62,569 nucleotides of DNA from NCBI GenBank assembly GCA_002737445.1, contig NSIR01000008.1, positions 1 through 62,569 of the forward strand. The letters run 5' to 3'. Positions 1-8,237 of this stretch are shown piece by piece. Position 1 is the stretch's first letter; each line of letters begins with the position of its first letter. The notes beneath the pieces were generated by a model, which was not told the DNA's origin, made no database searches, and saw only the letters and a program-made list of their open reading frames with translations. Both the position numbers and the translations under genes were made by a program. The DNA comes from Nitrosarchaeum sp. (GTDB lineage Archaea; Thermoproteota; Nitrososphaeria; Nitrososphaerales; Nitrosopumilaceae).

Positions 1-88
1 AACTGAAGATATAGCAACATTACCATATGAAAATGCTCAGGCATTAATTATTAAAAACATTGCAACTAAAATTCGTTGGGAAGATTAG
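1..88 (+). CDS. 3' end of an unidentified protein (partial)
   Basis: An open frame enters from the left edge and stops with TAG at 86-88, leaving 28 residues ending in NIATKIRWED. The shape (LPYENAQ, then NIATKI) recalls the tail of TIM-barrel amidohydrolases, where a Leu-Pro-x-E-x-A helix precedes an Asn-Ala segment, but this is too short to identify. The next gene starts 30 bases downstream on the same strand. Confidence 0.4.
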   Translation, partial: TEDIATLPYENAQALIIKNIATKIRWED

Positions 89-118
89 ATAGAAATTACA
101 CCACTGATATCTTTAGTT

Positions 119-403
119 ATGACACACACAGGAGTTGATGTTGTAGATTTTCTTCTTTATACAATTTATCCAGTAATTGGAATCTTTTTAGTTGAAGCAG
201 CAAGTAGAATTATTAAATCTCCAAAATGGATTAAACTTTGGATACAAGCTGTGGTTTCAATAGGATTTGGCATTTATTACTGGTTTGTATTACCAGCACC
301 TCAAAACTTCCCATTGACAGGAATGGTAATGTTTGCACTTGCTTTAGCATTAATTTATCAAGGAAAACGTGCAAAAATATCTCCAGATAAAAGTCCATAT
401 TAG
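119..403 (+). CDS. small membrane protein, unknown function
   Basis: This 94-residue protein has about three hydrophobic segments, near residues 8-25, 40-58 and 66-82, with short charged loops and a basic C-terminal tail (GKRAKISPDK). No catalytic or binding motif is visible. It starts with ATG 30 bases after the upstream gene, so the two may share a transcript, and it ends four bases from the convergent AN1 zinc-finger gene. An integral membrane protein is the only supportable call. Confidence 0.6.
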   Translation: MTHTGVDVVDFLLYTIYPVIGIFLVEAASRIIKSPKWIKLWIQAVVSIGFGIYYWFVLPAPQNFPLTGMVMFALALALIYQGKRAKISPDKSPY

Positions 404-407
404 ATAA

Positions 408-638
408 TTATTTATTTTTAAATCTTGTAAAAATCCGTTTAAACACGCTTTGTTTATTTCTTCCACCATCTCTAATAATTTTTTTATCCCCAAATTTTCG
501 AGATCGTATCTGAGTTAATTTTACACATCTATGTTCTTCTGGAAGTCTATGTTCAGCACAAAATGGATCTCTACAATAATTACATTGAAAAGGCATATCT
601 ACCATATCTCCACAATAAGCACATTTTTCAGATTTCAT
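408..638 (-). CDS. AN1-type zinc finger protein
   Basis: The 76-residue protein carries a complete AN1 finger: C6-x2-C9-x9-C19-x2-C22-x4-C27-x2-H30-x5-H36-x-C38, which matches the family spacing exactly and should bind two zinc ions. The C-terminal half is basic (RSRKFGDKK, NKQSVFKRIF), consistent with nucleic acid or ribosome contact, but this is inference. AN1 proteins are common in archaea with no settled role; eukaryotic relatives act in ubiquitin and stress pathways. Confidence 0.85.
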   Translation of the reverse strand: MKSEKCAYCGDMVDMPFQCNYCRDPFCAEHRLPEEHRCVKLTQIRSRKFGDKKIIRDGGRNKQSVFKRIFTRFKNK

Positions 639-758
639 ATTAACATGTCAGTTTTTCTTCTATTAAACTTGTTATCATGGTATTAAAAATTAAATTTATT
701 TTAAAAAACAAGTAACATTTTTACGATGTTAAAATTTTTAATAATTAATTGAAGTTTA

Positions 759-1499
759 ATGATAAAAGATAAAGTGGTAATTATAACAGGGGCAAGTAGC
801 GGAATAGGTTTTGCCACCGCGTTAGCTCTTTCGAAAGCAGGCGCTAAAGTTGCAATAGGTGCAAGACGTGTAAACATGCTTGCTGAACTGGAAAAAAAGA
901 TTATGGAAAATGGAGGAGAAGTGTATTCTCAAAAATTAGATGTAAGCAAGAAAAATGAATGTAATAATTTTGTTGATAATGTGTTGAAAAAATGGGGCAC
1001 AGTTGATATTCTAGTTAATAACGCTGGACTAATGCCACTAAGTTTCTTTAAAAATTTAAAGATAGATGAATGGGATCAAATGATTGATGTTAACATTAAG
1101 GGGGTTCTATATTGTACCGGAGCCGTAATAACACACATGCTTGAGAAAAAATCTGGTCATATAATTAATATTTCATCAGTAGCAGGAAGAATAGTTTTTC
1201 CAGCTGGGACTGTTTATTGTGCAACAAAGCATGCAATTACTGCGTTTAGTGAGGGATTAAGACAAGAACTTAGTGTAAGAAAAAATATTCGTGTTACATG
1301 TATTGAACCAGGAGTAGTTGCAACAGAATTAACAAATACAATTACCGATGAATCATTACAAGGATTTGTTGAAAATTCTAAAAAAATGGAATCTTTACAG
1401 GCTGAAGATATTGCAAATGCTATTCTTTATGCTATAGATACACCAAATCATGTAAATGTAAATGAAATTTTGATTAGACCTGTTACTCAAGATCGTTAA
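759..1499 (+). CDS. short-chain dehydrogenase/reductase
   Basis: This 246-residue Rossmann-fold oxidoreductase has the classical SDR set: the glycine-rich GASSGIG loop (residues 11-17), NNAG (87-90), catalytic Ser140, and the Y153-x3-K157 pair in YCATK. Arg36-Arg37 after the second strand favours NADP(H) over NAD(H). The length is typical of classical SDRs. The substrate cannot be read from sequence; relatives include YdfG/serine-3-dehydrogenase-type enzymes. It is monocistronic behind a 120-base A+T-rich gap. Confidence 0.9.
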   Translation: MIKDKVVIITGASSGIGFATALALSKAGAKVAIGARRVNMLAELEKKIMENGGEVYSQKLDVSKKNECNNFVDNVLKKWGTVDILVNNAGLMPLSFFKNLKIDEWDQMIDVNIKGVLYCTGAVITHMLEKKSGHIINISSVAGRIVFPAGTVYCATKHAITAFSEGLRQELSVRKNIRVTCIEPGVVATELTNTITDESLQGFVENSKKMESLQAEDIANAILYAIDTPNHVNVNEILIRPVTQDR

Positions 1500-1594
1500 T
1501 TATATGTTTTAAAAATTAATTTTATGTACAACTAATTTTAAACTATCATCTAAATCAAAAAATATAGTTTGAGAAAGAATGATTTTTAAAATAA

Positions 1595-1804
1595 TTATGA
1601 TGAATTTTCATTTTTTCTAGAAAGATGTTCTAAAATAGCTCTAACTTCAACACTCAAATTTTGAGAATTTTTCCCAATATCTAATTTTTCTGGGATACTT
1701 TGCTTAAAATTTTCATCTTCAAATTGTATTCTTATTTTTTCCGTACAATCTAGATGATCTTCTTCAGTTCCAGAAATTCTCTTACAAATATTACAAATTT
1801 TCAT
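1595..1804 (-). CDS. small Cys-containing protein, unknown
   Basis: A 69-residue protein opens with MKICNICKR and continues to H17 and C20, so C4-x2-C7...H17-x2-C20 could form one zinc site. The rest is charged and probably helical (VEVRAILEHLSRK). It lies between the SDR gene and the tRNA-Pro gene, alone on the minus strand. No family was recognised; such tiny zinc proteins are frequent in this window. Confidence 0.6.
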   Translation of the reverse strand: MKICNICKRISGTEEDHLDCTEKIRIQFEDENFKQSIPEKLDIGKNSQNLSVEVRAILEHLSRKNENSS

Positions 1805-1860
1805 TAATTATAGCATGTAACACATCGATTTAATAATTTCATTCTAAGACTTTGATAATA

Positions 1861-1934
1861 GGGGTCGTAGTCTAGCTTGGTATGATACTAGTCTGGGGGA
1901 CTAGTGGTCGCAGGTTCAAATCCTGCCGGCCCCA
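1861..1934 (+). tRNA. tRNA-Pro(GGG)
   Basis: A 74-base cloverleaf: acceptor GGGGTCG pairs with CGGCCCC, the anticodon arm is CTAGT/ACTAG around the loop CTGGGGG with U33 and anticodon GGG (reads CCC/CCU proline codons), and the T arm is GCAGG-TTCAAAT-CCTGC. The discriminator is A1934. CCA is not encoded, so the CCA-adding enzyme whose gene is nearby would be needed. There is no intron. The anticodon stem can extend to seven pairs in the DNA. Confidence 0.95.
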
Positions 1935-2696
1935 TTATAATTTTAGAATTTTTATAATATTATCAAAATTTAACCGCGTCTGCACTTGCTTGTATATTCT
2001 TAATACATCAATAATTTTCTCTTTCGAAGGAACACTGTAAATTTTCTGAACTTTTTTGGCTATACCCGAACCAATAAAAATTGCTTGTGTAACTGAAGTG
2101 ACATTTGATACTTTTCTATTAACACTTGAACTTTCAAAATCGATTATGGTAGATTTTGTTTTTCCAACAATAACATGTTTTGTAATAGTACTTAATTCAC
2201 CATGATCAAATCCAATCTGATCTAATCTATAACAATCTTCTAAAATAGATCTAACTACTGATTTTAGTTTTTTAGAACTACCAATACCAATTAATGATTC
2301 AATCCAATCTCCAATTCTATCACCTTCTAAATATTCCATTACCAAAAAATTTTTACTCACGTCATAAAGTTTTGGTCCAACATTAACAGTATTTACAAAA
2401 TTAAGTAATTTACCTTCAGTTTTCATTTCACTTCTTTGTGAATCCATCCTTCTTATTTTTAATGCAACAATCTTTTTTCTTTTTTTAGCTAAAACTACAA
2501 CTCCAACATATCCTTTTCCTAAAATTGATAAATTTCCAACAGTTGTTTTACCTGTAAATGATATTGAATTTATTTTTAATTTTTGTAATTCAGTAATTCG
2601 TGTTTGAATTTGACGCGAACTAGCTTTTGGATAACCCAGAATTTTAGAATATGGTTCTTTTAAGAATTTTTTAATTGAAATAAAAGATTGTTCCAT
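1935..2696 (-). CDS. archaeal COG2112-type Ser/Thr protein kinase
   Basis: This 253-residue kinase-like protein has a glycine-rich loop LGKGYVGVVVLA (about residues 59-70), an ALKIRR lysine strand, a hinge MEYLEGDRI, a catalytic-loop-like DHGELS and a metal-loop IIDFESS in place of DFG. This layout fits the predicted archaeal RIO/Bud32-like kinases of COG2112. Its start overlaps the end of the CCA-adding enzyme gene by 26 bases, so the two are probably translated together, suggesting a link to tRNA or translation. The substrate is unknown. Confidence 0.75.
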   Translation of the reverse strand: MEQSFISIKKFLKEPYSKILGYPKASSRQIQTRITELQKLKINSISFTGKTTVGNLSILGKGYVGVVVLAKKRKKIVALKIRRMDSQRSEMKTEGKLLNFVNTVNVGPKLYDVSKNFLVMEYLEGDRIGDWIESLIGIGSSKKLKSVVRSILEDCYRLDQIGFDHGELSTITKHVIVGKTKSTIIDFESSSVNRKVSNVTSVTQAIFIGSGIAKKVQKIYSVPSKEKIIDVLRIYKQVQTRLNFDNIIKILKL

Positions 2697-4002
2697 CAGT
2701 TGAAATAAGATCCAAATTTGCCTCTTTAATTGATTTGCTTAAATTTCTACTTCCAACAAAAACTTTGAATCCTTTTTTAAAATCATTTTGTAATCCTTTT
2801 GGAATTCCTGTTTGAAGATTTTTTTTAATAAATTCATTAGTAAATTTTACCACATCATTAAATTTTCTTTTCTCAATAGATATAATTTTTTTATCAGAAT
2901 TAATCCACATTAATTGTGTTTTCTTAATGTTTTTATAAATAAAATTATTACAATCACTTTCTCTAAAAAATTCTGGTCCATTTTTTGAATAATTTTTAGA
3001 AATTTTAATTGAATCTAATAAAAAGAAAAGATATGCTTGATTTTTTTCATCACAATACGATTTAATACGTAAAACATTGAATCCCCCCAATTTTAATTGA
3101 GTTGTAATAGAATTATTGGCTTTTTTTATTTGCCCCCAAATTATATCTGGACTTCTAAATTTAAAATTAAATTTTACTGTTAATACATTTGACCAATTAT
3201 CATTTTTATTAGCTAGTTTTTTAATTTTAAAGAATTTCAATGAAGGATTATTTTGGAATGATCTACAAGTAAGAATTAATTTTCCTATATTCTCATCAGA
3301 AATAGCTGATGCTAAATTTCTATTACTGTCTATGGGGTCTATAATTACAATGGATGTATCAAATGTTTTTGTGGCATTTCCAATTATCTGCCCCGGTTTA
3401 ATTTTTGCAATTGATTTTATTACATTTTCAAAAGTACCAAAATTTAAAATTAAAACTTCTGAAACATATCCGCTAAAACCCTGTTTTGCAATTTCTGCAC
3501 CATAAATATTATTAAATTTTAAAAAAGTTTTGAGTACTCTTACATCATTTTTCATTTTAGAAGTAAGATTAATTTGCATATGCTTTGTATGAAATGGAGA
3601 TCTATCTGCAGAACTTTTCCATTCTCCTAAATTTACATCATAACATGGAACAATATTGATTTTAGTTTTTTTAATTATAGCCTCAACATAAGGATGTTCA
3701 GAGTATCTAACATATGGATCATAGTTTTTCATAGATGCAAAACCAATTTTTTTTGAAATATCAATAAATTTTTCTTCAGAAATAGATTTTTTAAATTTTA
3801 TAAAAATATCTATGTCTGCCTCATTTGATAACCAAGTATCTTTAGCGTATGAACCCCCAAATTCTAATCCAACAATTTCATTCTGATTTTTAATTTGATT
3901 CTCAATTAATGAAAAAGCTTCATCAGCTATATTTTTTTTAAATAATTTTATATTTTTATCTAAAATTACTAATTTACTAATTTTAGAAATTATTTGTTTC
4001 AT
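2671..4002 (-). CDS. cca: CCA-adding enzyme (archaeal class I tRNA nucleotidyltransferase)
   Basis: Adds or repairs the 3' CCA of tRNAs without a template. The 443-residue length is typical of the archaeal class. The nucleotidyltransferase motif is FGGSYAKDTWLS followed by the metal-binding DIDIF pair, near residues 48-67. Further on, HTKHM and the PGQIIGNATKTFD region match the archaeal central and tail domains. It follows a small unknown gene with a four-base overlap and runs into the COG2112 kinase gene. The tRNAs in this window lack encoded CCA, so this enzyme is required. Confidence 0.93.
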   Translation of the reverse strand: MKQIISKISKLVILDKNIKLFKKNIADEAFSLIENQIKNQNEIVGLEFGGSYAKDTWLSNEADIDIFIKFKKSISEEKFIDISKKIGFASMKNYDPYVRYSEHPYVEAIIKKTKINIVPCYDVNLGEWKSSADRSPFHTKHMQINLTSKMKNDVRVLKTFLKFNNIYGAEIAKQGFSGYVSEVLILNFGTFENVIKSIAKIKPGQIIGNATKTFDTSIVIIDPIDSNRNLASAISDENIGKLILTCRSFQNNPSLKFFKIKKLANKNDNWSNVLTVKFNFKFRSPDIIWGQIKKANNSITTQLKLGGFNVLRIKSYCDEKNQAYLFFLLDSIKISKNYSKNGPEFFRESDCNNFIYKNIKKTQLMWINSDKKIISIEKRKFNDVVKFTNEFIKKNLQTGIPKGLQNDFKKGFKVFVGSRNLSKSIKEANLDLISTDGTIFYFN

Positions 4003-4319
4003 AATTCGTTCTTTTTCTCCATTAAATCAAAATACAATACATCTTTTGAATTAAACACACTTTGTTTGAGTTTAAAATTTGTAATTTCCTGCACTCCAAA
4101 ATTATTTATTCTAAAATCATCTGACATATCAATAGTATTTTTGATCTTATTTTTAATTCTAAACCCTGAGATTTGAGTTTTAAATTGAATTATAGCTGAA
4201 AAGTTTAATGGGATTAACGTCTTTTCTACATTTTTGTTTAATTTTTTTAATAATGTTGGTATTATTTTTGAGATAATTTGTAAATTATGACTTGAAATTT
4301 TTATATTAAAATTAATCAT
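3999..4319 (-). CDS. unknown protein preceding the CCA-adding enzyme
   Basis: A 106-residue lysine- and isoleucine-rich protein with no recognised motif. Its ATG at 4319 has no competing gene, and its end overlaps the cca start by four bases, which supports a real, co-translated gene. In other archaea the 2'-5' RNA ligase-like ThpR often sits beside cca, but this protein lacks the paired HxT motifs of that family, so that identity is rejected. Confidence 0.55.
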   Translation of the reverse strand: MINFNIKISSHNLQIISKIIPTLLKKLNKNVEKTLIPLNFSAIIQFKTQISGFRIKNKIKNTIDMSDDFRINNFGVQEITNFKLKQSVFNSKDVLYFDLMEKKNEL

Positions 4320-4405
4320 GATCTTACAAAAATATGCATATCTTTTGCTTCTAATTATCTTTTATAATAATTTCCGGTAACTTCATAGACAAGATTAGTA
4401 AATTC

Positions 4406-4960
4406 TTGATATTGACCAAACTAATTGTATGTTTAACTGGCATGCCTGGAGCTGGCAAATCAACAATAGCTGATGGTTTAAAATTGAAAGGTTATACTAT
4501 AATTAATTTGGGAAATGCAGTTAGAAGAGAAGCTAGTAATAGAAATCTTGAACCAACAGGATTGAATTTAGGTAAGTTAATGCTTGAATTACGAGAAAAA
4601 AACGGTCAGGGAGCAATAGCAGAATTAATAGTTCCTCAAATTATTAATTCACAATCAGATATCATAGTAATTGATGGAATAAGATCTAATGCAGAAATTC
4701 TAGTTTTACGTAAACATGGATATGTAAAACTTCTTGCCATTCATGCATCAACTAATACAAGATTTTCATTTTTAAAATTAAGAGGAAGATCTGATGATCC
4801 ACAAACACAAGAAAATTTTGAAGAGCGTGATAACCGCGAAATAGGGGTTGGTATTAGTAACTCAATTGCATTATCGGATGAAACAATTTCCAATAATAAC
4901 TTCACAAAAGATCAATTAATAGATCATGCATTACTAATTATTAAAAGTTGGATATCATGA
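4406..4960 (+). CDS. UPF0200-type P-loop nucleotide kinase
   Basis: This 184-residue P-loop protein opens with GMPGAGKS (residues 12-19) and resembles dephospho-CoA/adenylate kinases. It has NLGNAVRREA after the P-loop, a Walker B-like IIVIDGIRS, and a lid region RGRSDDPQT. These are marks of the archaeal UPF0200 family, whose substrate is not established. Start is TTG at 4406 or 4412, both directly before the conserved beta-1 strand. The stop overlaps the UPF0201 start (ATGA), so the pair is translationally coupled. Confidence 0.82.
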   Translation: MILTKLIVCLTGMPGAGKSTIADGLKLKGYTIINLGNAVRREASNRNLEPTGLNLGKLMLELREKNGQGAIAELIVPQIINSQSDIIVIDGIRSNAEILVLRKHGYVKLLAIHASTNTRFSFLKLRGRSDDPQTQENFEERDNREIGVGISNSIALSDETISNNNFTKDQLIDHALLIIKSWIS

Positions 4961-5355
4961 GATCTCTAAATGTTAGTTGTAAAATCGAAATATTCACTGT
5001 CATAAATCCTTCAGAAGATCTACAAAAAATTGAAACTGCCATCTCAAATATTTTTCCAAATGCTAAATTAAAAATAGATGATATCTCTGTTTCATCAAAC
5101 TCTAAAGATCTACATATTTTAGAAAAAATATACGAGCATATTCATTATAATAATTTACAAAAAATCTATCAACGACAACTTGAAAATAATTTAGAATTAG
5201 ACACAACTTGGTTTTATCTTAACAAACAGGCTGCATTTATTGGAACCATAGCTCTTTGTGAAGAAGCAGAGGAATCACCATTAGGACCAATAAAAGTAGT
5301 TTTGACTTCTTCTAATATTGATAAAATTATAGAGTGGTTAATTATAAAAAATTAA
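4957..5355 (+). CDS. UPF0201 family protein (predicted RNA-binding)
   Basis: A 132-residue protein of the archaeal UPF0201 family, read from the ATG that overlaps the preceding TGA. It has a ribosomal L5/L11-like alpha-beta start (CKIEIFTVINPSEDLQKIETAI), a helical middle, then the conserved FYLNKQAAFIGTIALCEEAEESPLGPI segment. The function is not established. Coupling to the UPF0200 kinase is also seen in other archaea and suggests one pathway. It converges on rnz with five bases between. Confidence 0.82.
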   Translation: MRSLNVSCKIEIFTVINPSEDLQKIETAISNIFPNAKLKIDDISVSSNSKDLHILEKIYEHIHYNNLQKIYQRQLENNLELDTTWFYLNKQAAFIGTIALCEEAEESPLGPIKVVLTSSNIDKIIEWLIIKN

Positions 5356-5360
5356 AATAT

Positions 5361-6260
5361 CTATTTTATTTCAATTTCTAAAAAGTCTTTTGCTGTGATA
5401 ATACAATCGTGAAATTGCCTCGCCTCTTCCAAATGTCTGGTTTCATCTTTATATCTAGCAGAAAAATGTGTTAAAATAAGATTTTTTACTTTAGCATTTT
5501 TTCCTAAAATAGCTGCCTGTTTTGCAGTTGAATGACAGGTTTCCTCCGCTTTTTTCTTATTTTCATCTAAAAATGTTGAATCAAATACAAGGTAATCACA
5601 ATTTTCAAAGAATTTTTCTAATTCATGAGTTGGCATCGTATCTCCAGAAATTCCAATTTTTTTACCTTGTCTTTTTTCTCCTAATACTTGTTCTGGAAAA
5701 ATAATTTTTCCTTCAATTTCAATTTTCATTCCATTTTGTAATTGATTCCACAGTTTTCCTTCAGGAATATGTAGAGTCATAGCTTTTTCTAGATTGAATT
5801 TACCTGGTTTATCTTTTTCTTCAAATAAATATGAATATGCAGTTATTGAATGATTTGCTTTACAGGCATGTATTGTATAAACATTAGAATCAAATATTTT
5901 TCCCTCATTCACAATTGTAATAAAAACTGCAAATGATAATCCAAAATTTAACACTTTTATGTTTTCATTAATAAATTTTTCAATTCCACTTGGACCATAA
6001 ATTTCTAAAGGTATAGTTCTATTTTGCATTGTCATTGTTTGAAGTAATCCCAATAATCCAATACAATGATCACCATGAAGATGTGTGATAAAAATTTTCA
6101 TTTTTTTATTCCAGCCCAAACCCGATTTTAAATATGATAATTGTGTAGCTTCACCGGCATCAAACATAATTATTTCTCCATCTCTTTCTAGACAAACACA
6201 TGATAATCCACGATTTTCAGTTGGATGGGCTGCTGAAGTTCCTAGAAATATTAATTTCAT
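5361..6260 (-). CDS. rnz: ribonuclease Z (tRNA 3' endonuclease)
   Basis: Cuts pre-tRNA after the discriminator base, leaving the end on which CCA is added. The 299-residue short-form enzyme begins MKLIFLGTSAAHPT. The metallo-beta-lactamase motif is H60-L-H62-G-D64-H65, followed by SGDT, the conserved FDSTFLDE and HSTAKQAA, and LILTHFSARY. The start overlaps the upstream methylase gene by four bases. The protein is typical in length and shows no missing metal ligand. Confidence 0.93.
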   Translation of the reverse strand: MKLIFLGTSAAHPTENRGLSCVCLERDGEIIMFDAGEATQLSYLKSGLGWNKKMKIFITHLHGDHCIGLLGLLQTMTMQNRTIPLEIYGPSGIEKFINENIKVLNFGLSFAVFITIVNEGKIFDSNVYTIHACKANHSITAYSYLFEEKDKPGKFNLEKAMTLHIPEGKLWNQLQNGMKIEIEGKIIFPEQVLGEKRQGKKIGISGDTMPTHELEKFFENCDYLVFDSTFLDENKKKAEETCHSTAKQAAILGKNAKVKNLILTHFSARYKDETRHLEEARQFHDCIITAKDFLEIEIK

Positions 6261-7204
6261 TTTATTATTATAACTCTTGTCAAGCTTTTATGCCTATAGA
6301 TTTCATATTTTTTTGTTGGTTTTATTTTTAATTTTTTTTCAAATCCTTTTTTACACATCATAATTATTTTTTTACCTTTAGGTAATATTGAGACAAATTT
6401 TTTAATCAATTCTTCAGGATTTTCTGATGATTTGGATGCTATTCCATATGGAAGATCAGTGACTATCCCATCAAATTCATTTACTATGTTTGTTAATTGG
6501 CTAAAATCTGCCTTGATAATTTTTGATTTATATCCATTTACATCTAAATTTTCTTTTGAAATATCATACATTTTTTGATCAAAATCCAATCCAATCCCAT
6601 GAATTCCCATTGATTCTGCTTCTAACAAAGTGGTTCCAGTACCACAAAATGGATCACATACAGTTTCACCTTCTTTTAAGCCAATTAAATTAATCATAGC
6701 TCTTGTAAGTTTCCAGTTTAATTCATGTGGATGGGTTTTAATTTTTTTTGGTCTTTTTTCACATTCAAATCTTTTTGCAAATCCAAAAAAATTTTCATTA
6801 ATCGTTAAAATCAAATAAATAGTAATATCTGGATTTTTCAGACTTACTTTAGCCTTAGAAAATTTTATTATCATATCCCCCATGGCTCTTTCTAATTCAG
6901 GAACATTGATTTTATCTGATGATAAATTAATTATTCTACAAACAAAAGTTTTAGCATTTTTTAAAATTTCAAAATTTTCTCCATCTAAAAATAATCCTGA
7001 CATTTTACGAAGTATCTGACCAGAAACTTTTACAAAAGTTGCACGTTTTGTAATTTGTTCCCAATTAGTTTTCGATTGAATTATTATTAAATTTGATAAA
7101 ATTTTTACTTTTGAGAATCTATCATATGTTTTTACAATTGAAACTACTTCATCAATTGCGATTTCTAAATTATCTTTAGATAAAATAAAAAAACTTTCTG
7201 GCAT
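6257..7204 (-). CDS. THUMP-domain tRNA guanine-N2 methyltransferase (TrmG10/Trm11 type)
   Basis: This 315-residue methyltransferase has an N-terminal THUMP-like RNA-binding region (about residues 1-150) and a C-terminal Rossmann domain. The latter carries DPFCGTGTTLLEAE for AdoMet binding and the catalytic TDLPYGIA, a D/N-PPY variant normal in Trm11/TrmG10. HPHELNWKLTRAMINL precedes motif I as in the family. It probably methylates G10 of tRNA. It sits between prs (one-base overlap) and rnz (four-base overlap), forming a leftward operon. Confidence 0.85.
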   Translation of the reverse strand: MPESFFILSKDNLEIAIDEVVSIVKTYDRFSKVKILSNLIIIQSKTNWEQITKRATFVKVSGQILRKMSGLFLDGENFEILKNAKTFVCRIINLSSDKINVPELERAMGDMIIKFSKAKVSLKNPDITIYLILTINENFFGFAKRFECEKRPKKIKTHPHELNWKLTRAMINLIGLKEGETVCDPFCGTGTTLLEAESMGIHGIGLDFDQKMYDISKENLDVNGYKSKIIKADFSQLTNIVNEFDGIVTDLPYGIASKSSENPEELIKKFVSILPKGKKIIMMCKKGFEKKLKIKPTKKYEIYRHKSLTRVIIIK

Positions 7205-8082
7205 TATAATATTGCCTTAACAATTACATCTGAAACATCAACAATGGATGTTTTTCCTGGAATTGTAATTGTGCTAATAATTTTTGTTACTCCTGCTTTT
7301 TTAATTTTCTTTTCAGCACTATTTCCTAACAATGCATGCGTACAAGCAACAAATATTCTGTTACATTTTTGTTTTTTAAGAAATTTTGTTGCTTTAATTA
7401 TACTTCCACCAGTACTGATCATATCATCAACTAAAATTAAATCTCTTCCAATTATTTCATTAAATTTTGTATACTTTATTTCTACTTTTCCAGTTCTCCG
7501 ATTACGAATTTTTACAAGAGATATGAAATCTGTTTTTAAAAATTTAGCAAATTCTTTTGCTCTATGTTTTCCACCCTGATCAGGAGATACTACCAATGGA
7601 TTTTTTAATTTAATTTTTAAAAAATATTTTGCCAAATCTGGAATTGCACTAACATTTTGTATTTTTATATTAAAATAATTTAAACCAATTGCACTATGAA
7701 TATCCACAACAATAATTTTAGATGTTCCTACACTTTTTAATAAATTAGCAATAACTTTCATTGTAATTATTTCACCTGGCAAAAATTCTTTATCTTGACG
7801 TGCATATCCCATGTATGGTATCACTGTAATTACTTCAGTTCCTATTTCTTTTGCTTTTGAAATTATGGATAGTAATTGAATAAGATTTTCATCTACTGGT
7901 GGATATGTTGATTGAATAACAATAATTTTATTTTTTTCCAGTCTACCTTTAATGGTAATTTTACTTTCACCATCTTCAAAAACTCTCAACTGTGTTTTTA
8001 ACAAATTTGCACCTAATTTCTCGGCTAATTTTTTAGCAAGAACTTCAGATGTTTTACCAGATATTATAGTAAATTTATTCAA
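7204..8082 (-). CDS. prs: ribose-phosphate pyrophosphokinase
   Basis: Makes PRPP from ribose 5-phosphate and ATP for nucleotide, histidine and NAD synthesis. The 292 residues include the flexible-loop segment YMGYARQDKEFLPGE, the DIHSAIGLNYF region and the PRPP-binding LVDDMISTGGS. The length matches the shorter archaeal class. The start is TTG at 8082, beginning MNKFTIISGKTS. It is the first gene of a leftward set prs-trmG10-rnz. Confidence 0.93.
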   Translation of the reverse strand: MNKFTIISGKTSEVLAKKLAEKLGANLLKTQLRVFEDGESKITIKGRLEKNKIIVIQSTYPPVDENLIQLLSIISKAKEIGTEVITVIPYMGYARQDKEFLPGEIITMKVIANLLKSVGTSKIIVVDIHSAIGLNYFNIKIQNVSAIPDLAKYFLKIKLKNPLVVSPDQGGKHRAKEFAKFLKTDFISLVKIRNRRTGKVEIKYTKFNEIIGRDLILVDDMISTGGSIIKATKFLKKQKCNRIFVACTHALLGNSAEKKIKKAGVTKIISTITIPGKTSIVDVSDVIVKAIL

Positions 8083-8237
8083 TAATTCAATATTTAAAAT
8101 GGGATTTTTAAATTTTGACTGTATGTATAATCATATTTATCTTTTAAAATCTATTTTCTAATAGTATCATTGATATTTTGTTATGTAAAACGTAAAAGTA
8201 TAGCATATGAAAGAAATAAACAAAAATTGAGACAAAC

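Noticed and set aside
3116-3505. Open frame of 129 codons on the plus strand
   Set aside because: It is the antisense of the CCA-adding enzyme gene; the sense frame carries all family motifs.
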